Assembly: GCA_038256565.1 (NCBI GenBank)
Contig: JBBSKG010000105.1
Span: forward strand, 1 to 8,215
DNA from: JACOTK01 sp038256565
GTDB lineage: Bacteria > Actinomycetota > Acidimicrobiia > Acidimicrobiales > CADCSY01
Reading direction: 5' to 3'
Length of the DNA: 8,215 nucleotides
Position 1 is the first letter of the stretch. The number at the start of each line of letters is the position of its first letter. The notes beneath the pieces were generated by a model, which did not search any database, was not told the DNA's origin, and saw only the letters and a list, made by a program, of their open reading frames with translations. A program made the position numbers and the translations under genes. Below are positions 1 through 6,332 of the stretch, piece by piece.

Positions 1-3000
1 CTTGATGGGCTCCAGACGGTTGGCGCCAAATTGACGAACGGGGATCAGGCGAATCCCTTCCGGCTCGTACGCCACCCGGTTTGAAAAGCCGATAATCTCG
101 GGCACGCAGCGACGATGTTCAACCAAGGTAATGGGGCTGCTGTAACGCATCTTAGCGGCGTCGAAAAGACTGGTCTTCGGATCCTCCCATGAACCCCGGT
201 ACCTGTCGTCATGCAAATACTGGGCGGCCAGATCACGGAGCTGCTGCTGGTCAACGCCAACGGCAGCCGGCGAGACCTGTTGATCATCACCGATAACTAC
301 GATCTTTGGCGCGAGATACTGGAGGAACGTCGCATCGAGCCCAGCCTGTGAGGCCTCATCGACGATAACGACATCGAAGATGTCCGGGGCGATACGGAGC
401 TGTTCGGCAACCCGATAGATTGGCAAGATCCAAACTGGGACAGAGGGGCGGCAGCGACCCATTGCTTCCCGAATCTCAGAACGGCGTTTCACCGCATATT
501 TCCCGGTCCCTTTACCCAGGCGTCGAACGAGTTGCACGTAGTACTCGAGGTCTGCCCGCGCCTCACCCGTCATCCGGTCAGATGACACCGCATGTCGCCA
601 TGCTCGTTCCGCAGCGAGTTTTTCCACATGACGACGAATTTCCCCTTCGACAACATCAAGCTGTTCTTGGAGCAAATTGACATCGACCTGCTCGCGCCCC
701 CTGATCCAGGAACCCGTGACGGCCCAAGTCCAGGCCGCCTCAAAATCTTCGAGTCGTTCGTTCCAGCGGCTGTCGTCTGGCTCATCCCTTATAGCCATAG
801 AAAGCCGAGGGGCTCCAGCTTCCAACCGTGCACCAAGGAGGTCGCGACGCATGACGAGGTCTCTCACATGGCGAAGGTGGTTGAGGCGACCCCAGGCATC
901 ACCATAGGCCTCAGGCCCCCTCGTGCGGACTGCTTCGCCAAGACTCAGGTTGCACTGGCCTGCGTTTTCGCTCCGGGCAGCTTGATCTAGAACTTTCTTG
1001 AGTTCGGCGAGTACGCCTCGAGCACCATCGAGCGCCTCTCGGGCGCTTACAGCGTCGAGGACGCGGGCCAATCGCCTGACTTCGTTGAGATCGCTCCAGT
1101 CCACTGGACGTAGACCGAGTTCGGCGAACCTGACATCATGAGCGCCCAACTCATCGGCGAGAGCAAGAAGCCGATCGAGTTGTTCAAGCTCGGCAACATG
1201 CCAATGAAGCCGCTCGCTCTGTGTGTCCTCTGGTGGGATTGGCACGCCGTCTGGCCATGCCGAATCTAAAGCCTTGAGGTTTTTCTCGACACTCACCCAT
1301 GCCACGAAGTGATCCAGACCAGCGATCGTCGTTGTCGGGACGCCGTCGATGGAAACAGCCTCAAAAAAGGCAGTGGCGTCCTTCACCGGCCGAGCTGAAA
1401 GGACACCTATCTTTGGTTTGCCAGCTCCATCGGTCTTGAGCTTGCCACCTTTGTCCAGATAATCGAGAAGGGCGTTGGCGAGCGGTACGAACAGAGCAGG
1501 GTCCCCAGTGCAACGAACCTGTCGGACGGAACCCAGTTGTTCGAGTAACGGGCGAACCGACAACACGAGGTTCGCAATCATTTCTTGTCGAGCCCGCCAG
1601 GGAATAGAGCGACCCTGTTGGATCTCGGAGAGAGCGCTCGCCATCCACACCTCATGCCTGCGGGAAAGTATCTCCACTTCGGCCGTGACCCCGTAAAGTG
1701 CAGATCGGAGCGTGTCTCGCGATGCTGGCGGAAGGTGCATGAAGCTCTTGAATGCCTCATGGCCATGAACATCTTCAAAGCTTGCGTCCCCCCTTGCCGC
1801 CTCGCTCTCCGTGTCGACGAAAGTGACGAAGTCCGCTGGGACAGGAAGCAGGTGAGGGTCAACAAGGGCCATTCCAGCATCGCCTGCATCCTCCTTCAGA
1901 ACCTCATCCAGAAGAAAGCGATGCCACTCAACAATCTCGATATTGGTGAGCGGCCTCTCGGCAGTAGCTGCTGGTACCACTAGGTTGCTTAACCAGGAGA
2001 AGTGGTCTTTGGAACGCTCGTAACGTTGAGCAATCGTAGCGAGCGTCCCAGTCACACCGGACCGGTTGTACGTACGCACTTCGCGTTCACGCGTCTCGAT
2101 TAGTTCATGATGCAGACTTGCGCGCCTGCGTCGCAGGACATCGATCTCTTCAAGGTGCTCTTCGATACGACCTTTCGCCAACTGGTCGTCGTGTCCTGAT
2201 GCGACATCAGCAATACGCGCCACGGCGACCTTCAGATCCGCCATATCCTCCTTCCCCGTACCGACAACAGCGACCGATAGGGGCCTGATCGCCTCGGGCA
2301 GTTTGGTGCGGACTTCTTTTAACGCCCGATCAGTCTGAGCGGTCACCAACACCCGTTTGCCTTGCGCCAGGAGGTGGGAAATGAGGACAGCCGCCGTATG
2401 AGTTTTGCCCGTACCAGGAGGGCCCTGAACAAGTGTTTGGGCCGAGACATCGACTCGATTGATAACACGGAGTTGAGCATCATTCACCGGTAGTGGAAGA
2501 AAGACCTCGTCATCAACAGGAATGATCGCTCCATGCTCTCCGCCCCAGAGCAAACCTGGGTCCGGTCGGTGATTCGGATCAATCAGCGGCAGAAGACCTT
2601 CGGGCACTTGGCCCGCTTCCCTCAACTGGTCAGAAATTGCTTTCAGCACCTGAACGAGACCCCGCTGAGAGCGTTTCCGCAAAATCAGAGCCGGAGCGTA
2701 GGCAACGACTGGGTAAGCACCAACCAGCGGGGGGTGGTCTTCATCTTGATACTCCCCATCTGGATCGAGGCAGTGGACAAGCCGGCGACCCAGTAACAAC
2801 GCCTCGTCCCTGTCAAGCGCGTGTGCAGCAAGGGACCCAGCATCTTCACGAATTTTGTTGATGCCTCGTGGGTCTGGAATAGCCGCTGGATCGAGCATGT
2901 CCAGCTCGATCGACAGGGTTGCCATCGATTCCACTGCCCGGACGGAAAGTCGACCGCTCTCGTCGTCGAGGTCAACGACGACAGGGGCTGTGAAGACGTG

Positions 3001-3702
3001 GCGTTGCACTGGCTCGTGCCCATCGGGCTCCCACCCGAGGCAAGCAATACCACAGACAACCTCAAGTTCTTCTGGACGACTCTGTGAGGATAGGTGAATC
3101 GAGAAGAGGCGTGCATAGACATCCCGGACCGGAATCGATGCATGTTCATTCGTCGCCCACGCCTCCCAAGACGGCAGCCAAGCCTTGTAGGCGGCAACAA
3201 CCTCAGGGTGGTTGTCCAGGGTCACAACCTCGAAAGCAATCTGATCCTCATTAGTGTCTTCAGCCTCGTCAGCCTCGTCGGACTCGACGATGCGCTCAGC
3301 TTGCAGCGCCGGCTCATGCTTCGGGTCATCGATTTGTACCGCCAACCAGTCCGCCACAACTTCTGGCGGTGCAGGAGGAGGGACTCGCTGGACCCGGTCG
3401 ATCGTCAGTATCGGGTCCGAAGGATCGGCACCCCCGACTTGGTGGATCGTTGTGATAGCGGGGTGGTTCGCCAACGCATGGAACCAGATGACATCGCCAT
3501 CCCGCCGATAGGTGTCCAGGGTACGCAGAACTGGTTCCTTGAGCTGTTGAACGCGGGCAAGGAATTCGAAAAGACGAACAGCTCGATCGAGCGTGCCACC
3601 CTCTTCACGCGAGTCGTCACTTCCTCCCACCTGGCCCTGATCGGCGAATATTGTTGGTACTTGAGGCAAGCCATCCTCAGTAATTTCGTTATCTTCGCTC
3701 AT
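1..3702 (-). CDS. Large superfamily 1 (DNA2/NAM7-like, AAA_11/AAA_12) helicase, C-terminus beyond the left edge
   Basis: The minus frame is open from an ATG at 3702-3700 to base 1, giving 1,234 codons without a stop. Visible helicase motifs: Q-motif NDAQ (Q410), Walker A GPPGTGKT (427-434), motif Ia VLVTAQT (451-457), Walker B VDEASQ (D1115, E1116), motif III IGDDQQ (G1138-Q1142) and motif IV EHRRC (1195-1199). The stretch PVWILPIYR (1089-1097) before Walker B is typical of this bacterial helicase type. Motifs V and VI and any C-terminal nuclease domain lie outside the window. About 690 mostly helical residues separate Walker A and B, with a likely coiled coil at about 505-545. An acidic patch lies near residues 145-165. 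The protein should use ATP to translocate on or unwind nucleic acid; its substrate is unknown. Large solitary SF1 helicases of this type occur in defence islands (inference). In-frame GTG starts exist at 3705 and 3762; no well-placed Shine-Dalgarno decides among them. Confidence 0.9.
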   Translation of the reverse strand, partial: MSEDNEITEDGLPQVPTIFADQGQVGGSDDSREEGGTLDRAVRLFEFLARVQQLKEPVLRTLDTYRRDGDVIWFHALANHPAITTIHQVGGADPSDPILTIDRVQRVPPPAPPEVVADWLAVQIDDPKHEPALQAERIVESDEADEAEDTNEDQIAFEVVTLDNHPEVVAAYKAWLPSWEAWATNEHASIPVRDVYARLFSIHLSSQSRPEELEVVCGIACLGWEPDGHEPVQRHVFTAPVVVDLDDESGRLSVRAVESMATLSIELDMLDPAAIPDPRGINKIREDAGSLAAHALDRDEALLLGRRLVHCLDPDGEYQDEDHPPLVGAYPVVAYAPALILRKRSQRGLVQVLKAISDQLREAGQVPEGLLPLIDPNHRPDPGLLWGGEHGAIIPVDDEVFLPLPVNDAQLRVINRVDVSAQTLVQGPPGTGKTHTAAVLISHLLAQGKRVLVTAQTDRALKEVRTKLPEAIRPLSVAVVGTGKEDMADLKVAVARIADVASGHDDQLAKGRIEEHLEEIDVLRRRRASLHHELIETREREVRTYNRSGVTGTLATIAQRYERSKDHFSWLSNLVVPAATAERPLTNIEIVEWHRFLLDEVLKEDAGDAGMALVDPHLLPVPADFVTFVDTESEAARGDASFEDVHGHEAFKSFMHLPPASRDTLRSALYGVTAEVEILSRRHEVWMASALSEIQQGRSIPWRARQEMIANLVLSVRPLLEQLGSVRQVRCTGDPALFVPLANALLDYLDKGGKLKTDGAGKPKIGVLSARPVKDATAFFEAVSIDGVPTTTIAGLDHFVAWVSVEKNLKALDSAWPDGVPIPPEDTQSERLHWHVAELEQLDRLLALADELGAHDVRFAELGLRPVDWSDLNEVRRLARVLDAVSAREALDGARGVLAELKKVLDQAARSENAGQCNLSLGEAVRTRGPEAYGDAWGRLNHLRHVRDLVMRRDLLGARLEAGAPRLSMAIRDEPDDSRWNERLEDFEAAWTWAVTGSWIRGREQVDVNLLQEQLDVVEGEIRRHVEKLAAERAWRHAVSSDRMTGEARADLEYYVQLVRRLGKGTGKYAVKRRSEIREAMGRCRPSVPVWILPIYRVAEQLRIAPDIFDVVIVDEASQAGLDATFLQYLAPKIVVIGDDQQVSPAAVGVDQQQLRDLAAQYLHDDRYRGSWEDPKTSLFDAAKMRYSSPITLVEHRRCVPEIIGFSNRVAYEPEGIRLIPVRQFGANRLEPIK

Positions 3703-3860
3703 CACTGTGCTACCGCCATCTCTCCACTTCGACCCCCGACGCCGGTAGGCATGTGCTCTCACCCCACCCGTTGGCGCATCTCACCATACTGCGCATTGCC
3801 GGTCTCAGATCCACAAAAACGGCCAGGGAAGCACTCGGCGACACATCAGAACCGTAACGT
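3703..3860. promoter_or_regulatory. Divergent intergenic region between the helicase and the truncated peptidase
   Basis: These 158 bases separate two divergent genes and should contain both promoters. The right part (3826-3860) is the conserved peptidase promoter region, shared with 5835-5869. No convincing -35/-10 pair for the helicase is apparent. A GGAGA on the minus strand (3725-3721) lies 18 bases from the helicase ATG, too far for that start. It is better placed for an ATG at 3719 that ends five codons later at a TGA overlapping the helicase ATG. Confidence 0.4.
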
Positions 3861-4323
3861 GTGGGGGTGACTGAATCTTCGCAAACTTCGAATATGCCTA
3901 CTTCTGCTCCTATTGCTAAGTGTGTTCCAGCTGAACGACTCATGCATGGCCATTTGGTTATGGATGAATACGCATGGATGCGCAATCGAGATGATGACCC
4001 CGATGTCATCGCGTATCTTGAGGCAGAGAACGCCTGGACACAGGCGCAAATGGCCCACACTGTTGAGCGCCAGGAAGCGTTATTTGAAGAAATACGTTCC
4101 CGCATTCAAGAAACGGACCTCTCGGTACCTGTGCGCAAGGGTGACTGGTGGTACTACTCGCGCACGGTTGAGGGTATGCAGTACGCAATACATTGCCGCA
4201 AGCCCGCCTTCAATGATGCCGAGCGACGGGACGTTGAGCCCGGTGAAGAAGTTGGCGAACAAATCATGCTTGACCAAAACGTACTTGCGGGTGACTCTGA
4301 GTTCTTCGCCCTTGGCGCGTTTG
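3826..4323 (+). repeat. Direct repeat, left copy: peptidase promoter plus first ~154 codons
   Basis: This 498-bp segment aligns without gaps to 5835-6332 at a constant offset of 2,009 bp. I counted about 63 mismatches, or about 87% identity. Mismatches in the coding part are mainly silent: about 134 of 152 residues still match. Homology starts abruptly near 3826, where bases further left share nothing with the sequence left of 5835. It ends abruptly after 4323. The upstream 35 bases differ at only two positions. The silent excess suggests that both copies evolved as working genes before one was cut short. Confidence 0.95.
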
Positions 4324-4412
4324 GACGGTTCATGAGGGAAGTCGGGTTGGTGCCGTGCCAGACAGACGAGCCTGAGCGGACGGGTGGGGCTCGGGCTCAG
4401 CCCGGTGGATGA
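3861..4412 (+). pseudogene. Truncated S9 prolyl oligopeptidase / oligopeptidase B, N-terminal fragment
   Basis: The frame starts at GTG 3861 (or GTG 3867) and encodes 183 residues. About 154 match the N-terminus of the complete peptidase at 5870-8002, including HGHLVMDEYAWMRN and the GDWWYYSR region at the start of the propeller. After LGAF the reading continues for about 29 unrelated residues, rich in R, G, E and P, to a stop at 4410-4412. The rest of the propeller and the whole catalytic hydrolase domain are absent, so it cannot be an active peptidase. Its promoter-like upstream region is preserved and it may still be transcribed. Differences from the intact copy include Arg to Cys in the AK(R/C)VPAERL stretch and Thr to Met before HGHL. 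I read it as a remnant left or brought in by recombination next to the ATPase gene. A functional short protein is possible but unsupported. Confidence 0.85.
4368..4398. terminator. GC-rich hairpin downstream of the ATPase stop, possible terminator
   Basis: Arms of 10 bases (4368-4377 and 4389-4398) pair with one G-U wobble around an 11-base loop. The hairpin lies about 30 bases past the ATPase stop on the minus strand and inside the unrelated tail of the truncated peptidase. It is followed on the minus strand by GTCTGTCT rather than a real T-run, so intrinsic termination is uncertain. Confidence 0.35.
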
Positions 4413-4426
4413 ACGGTGACGCCTTT

Positions 4427-5692
4427 TCAGGAGTGAGTCCTTCTCCACATGGTTTCGATGGGCAGTGCAGTCAGCTTGGGCCCAAGGGGTATTGCCTCGG
4501 GCATCATCGAAAGGACATAGCCGGCGTGAAATCGGTCTCCGAGGCGATCGGCGAGAAACCGAAGACCACGAGCGTCTCGCCGCGAGACGCTCGTGGTCGC
4601 CTTGGTCTCGATGCCGACAACGCGTCCATCGGGATGCTCAAGGACGAAGTCGACCTCGGCACCATCTCGATCTCGAAAGTGCCAACAGGTGGCGCCGTGT
4701 GGGCTCCAACTGAGTTGTTTGCGGATCTCCATCGCCACAAACGACTCAAGAAGTGGGCCGAGCGGCACGGTTGGGTCCATGGAGCGCTCCAGGGTGGTTC
4801 CGGTAAGATGGGCGGCGAGGCCGCTGTCGACGACAACGAGCTTGGGGCGGCGGATGACCTTCTTCGAGAGGTTGCTCGACCAAGCGGGGATCAGTTGAAT
4901 CACAAAGAGATTCGAGAGCAAGGCAAGGTAACCATCGAGTGTCCGTGGAGGTATGCCGAGATCGTTGGCGAGGCTCGTGACATTCAGCTCTTGGCCGCTT
5001 CGAGCAGCACACAGGCGAATGACGCGCGGGATGTCGGCAATGCGCTCAATGCCCGAGACATCTCGAATGAGCTTTTCGGTCAGTGAGGTGAGGTACGCAT
5101 CGAACCACGCTTTGCGGCGATGGGGTTGGCGAACAGTGGCTTCCGGGAAACCTCCTCGCACCATGAGCGTGAGATAGTCGGTGCGGTGAAGCAGGCTTGG
5201 CCGCATGTCCGGTGAGCGATCATCAAATACCCCGGTGATGAAATCATCGACGACTCCGGAAAGCTCCCCCTGGCTAAAGGGCCAGAGCTCGATGATCTCA
5301 ATTCTTCCGACGAGAGCGTCGGCGAAACCTTCAGCCGAAAGCAGCCGGGTTGATCCGGTGAGTATGAATCGTCCTGGACGCCTGTCACGATCCACCGCAG
5401 CTTTCAGCGCCCGGAAAAGGGGCGGCGCAAACTGAACTTCATCGATGAAGAGCGGGCCCTCGATGTTTCGCTCGACGAAGCCGCGGGGGTCAGTGTTGGC
5501 GGCGTCTCGCTGGGGAGCGTCATCGAGGGTGACCAATTGTCCGCCCGCCAGGGCCATGAATTGGCGAGCAAGCGTGCTCTTCCCCACCTGTCTCGCACCG
5601 TTGATGGCCACGACTGGTGTATCGAGTGCAGCCTCGCTCAAGGCTGCAAGAGCGATCCGGCTGACTTCAGAATGGCCTGTCTTGGTGGTCAT
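4427..5692 (-). CDS. AAA_14 / DUF4143 family ATPase with nuclease-like C-terminal domain
   Basis: This complete 421-residue protein has the order expected for the family. Walker A GARQVGKST is at 32-40, Walker B LFIDEVQ at 81-87, and a sensor-like LTGSTR at 111-116. A helical middle follows (about 170-265). The C-terminal DUF4143 domain has E316, AEVDF with D348, and IETK with E362 and K364. That spacing resembles the E...D...ExK pattern of restriction-endonuclease-like folds. Family members are cytoplasmic, patchily distributed and mostly uncharacterised; ATP hydrolysis is expected and nuclease activity is only suggested by the motif. The start ATG (5692-5690) has AAGGG a few bases upstream. 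No partner gene is adjacent in the same direction. Upstream lie three 23-bp-spaced repeats; downstream is a possible hairpin. The gene sits between direct repeats of the peptidase 5' end, which suggests arrival by recombination. By hand count it looks somewhat GC-richer than the peptidase 5' half. Confidence 0.92.
   Translation of the reverse strand: MTTKTGHSEVSRIALAALSEAALDTPVVAINGARQVGKSTLARQFMALAGGQLVTLDDAPQRDAANTDPRGFVERNIEGPLFIDEVQFAPPLFRALKAAVDRDRRPGRFILTGSTRLLSAEGFADALVGRIEIIELWPFSQGELSGVVDDFITGVFDDRSPDMRPSLLHRTDYLTLMVRGGFPEATVRQPHRRKAWFDAYLTSLTEKLIRDVSGIERIADIPRVIRLCAARSGQELNVTSLANDLGIPPRTLDGYLALLSNLFVIQLIPAWSSNLSKKVIRRPKLVVVDSGLAAHLTGTTLERSMDPTVPLGPLLESFVAMEIRKQLSWSPHGATCWHFRDRDGAEVDFVLEHPDGRVVGIETKATTSVSRRDARGLRFLADRLGDRFHAGYVLSMMPEAIPLGPKLTALPIETMWRRTHS
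4564..4598. repeat. Perfect 17-bp inverted repeat with 1-base spacer inside the ATPase gene
   Basis: Bases 4564-4580 are the exact reverse complement of 4582-4598, with a single C at 4581 between them. The flanking bases do not pair. The palindrome lies in the ATPase coding sequence just after the IETK motif and encodes ATTSVSRRDARGL. The mRNA could form a very stable stem. No T-run follows, so it is not a standard terminator. Confidence 0.95.
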
Positions 5693-5722
5693 ACCCTTGA
5701 CGATACCCGTTGTCGACGGAAC

Positions 5723-5788
5723 TACCTGCGGATTTGTCGGTACTTATCCTGCGAATTTGTCGATATGTATCTTGCGGATTTGTCGGTA
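5723..5788 (-). repeat. Three 20-21-bp repeats at 23-bp spacing upstream of the ATPase, possible operator or RNA hairpins
   Basis: Units lie at 5768-5788, 5745-5765 and 5723-5742. On the minus strand they read TACC or TATC, then GACAAATYCGCA, then a short segment ending in GATA or GGTA. The ends of each unit are inverted. They vary together in two of the three: TATC with GATA in the middle unit and TACC with GGTA in the ATPase-proximal unit. The third keeps TACC with GATA, allowing a G-T pair. The spacing of about two helical turns puts units on similar DNA faces. The array lies 31-96 bases before the ATPase ATG. A TTGACA at 5814-5809 could be a -35 element, but its -10 is weak. No related sequence precedes the left peptidase copy, so the repeats belong with the ATPase. 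Confidence 0.85.
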
Positions 5789-5834
5789 GTGGGGACTCAC
5801 CTCAATAGTGTCAATAGTCGAGGGGAATGTGTCC

Positions 5835-5876
5835 GGGAGGCACTCGGCGACACATCAGCACCGTAACGTGTGTGCG
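5835..5876 (+). promoter_or_regulatory. Conserved peptidase promoter, probably giving a leaderless mRNA
   Basis: Bases 5835-5869 match 3826-3860 at 33 of 35 positions, more than the coding part that follows, which suggests constraint on the promoter. TAACGT at 5864-5869 fits an actinobacterial -10 box. A start six or seven bases further on would fall at GTG 5876. There is no Shine-Dalgarno at a useful distance; the only purine run, GGGAGG, is about 30 bases upstream. No strong -35 is visible. Confidence 0.45.
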
Positions 5877-6332
5877 TGACTGAATCTGTGCAAACTTCTT
5901 CGATACCCACTGCTCCCCCGATTGCTAAGCGTGTTCCAGCTGAACGACTCACTCATGGCCATTTGGTTATGGATGAATACGCATGGATGCGTAATCGAGA
6001 TGATGACCCCGATGTCATTGCGTATCTTGAGGCAGAGAACGCTTGGACCAAGGCGCAGATGGCCCATACCGCTAAGCGCCAAGAGGCTTTGTTTGAAGAA
6101 ATTCGTGCCCGCATTCAAGAAACGGACCTCTCGGTTCCTGTGCGAAAGGGTGACTGGTGGTACTACTCACGGACGGTTGAAGGTATGCAATATGCCATTC
6201 ATTGCCGTAAGCCCGCCTTTGACAAGGGCGAGCGGCGTGACGTCGAGCCTGGTAACGACGTTGCCGAGCAGGTCATGCTTGACCAAAACGTACTCGCGGG
6301 TGACTCTGAGTTCTTCGCCCTTGGCGCGTTTG
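5835..6332 (+). repeat. Direct repeat, right copy: 5' end of the intact peptidase gene
   Basis: This is the partner of 3826-4323 at a constant 2,009-bp offset. Unlike the left copy, it continues into the full peptidase reading frame. The two copies have the same orientation and enclose the ATPase gene and its upstream repeats. Confidence 0.95.

Noticed and set aside
1578..1983. Overlapping open frames on both strands within the helicase
   Set aside because: They are out of frame with the 1,234-codon helicase and have no start signal or domain. They are expected by chance in GC-rich coding DNA.
3094..3870. Plus-strand open frame of 258 codons
   Set aside because: It lies mostly antisense to the helicase, which has clear motifs in its own frame. 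The translation shows no recognisable domain and runs into the peptidase repeat.
3710..4105. Minus-strand frame of 131 codons in the left peptidase copy
   Set aside because: It is the shadow of the conserved peptidase codons. A similar minus shadow occurs in the right copy, as expected from the duplication.
4409..5086. Plus-strand open frame of 225 codons
   Set aside because: It is antisense to the ATPase C-terminal half, which is a well-supported domain. It has no recognisable motif of its own.
5723..5788. CRISPR array
   Set aside because: The repeats are adjacent at 23-bp spacing with only 2-3 bases between units, so there are no spacers. No cas gene is present.
5537..5866. Plus-strand frame of 109 codons across the ATPase start and the repeats
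   Set aside because: It is antisense to the ATPase start and then translates the repeat array into a periodic peptide. Nothing suggests it is made.
3826..6332. Insertion sequence or composite transposon
   Set aside because: There is no transposase, no terminal inverted repeats, and no short target duplication at the edges. The flanking repeats are segments of a host gene.
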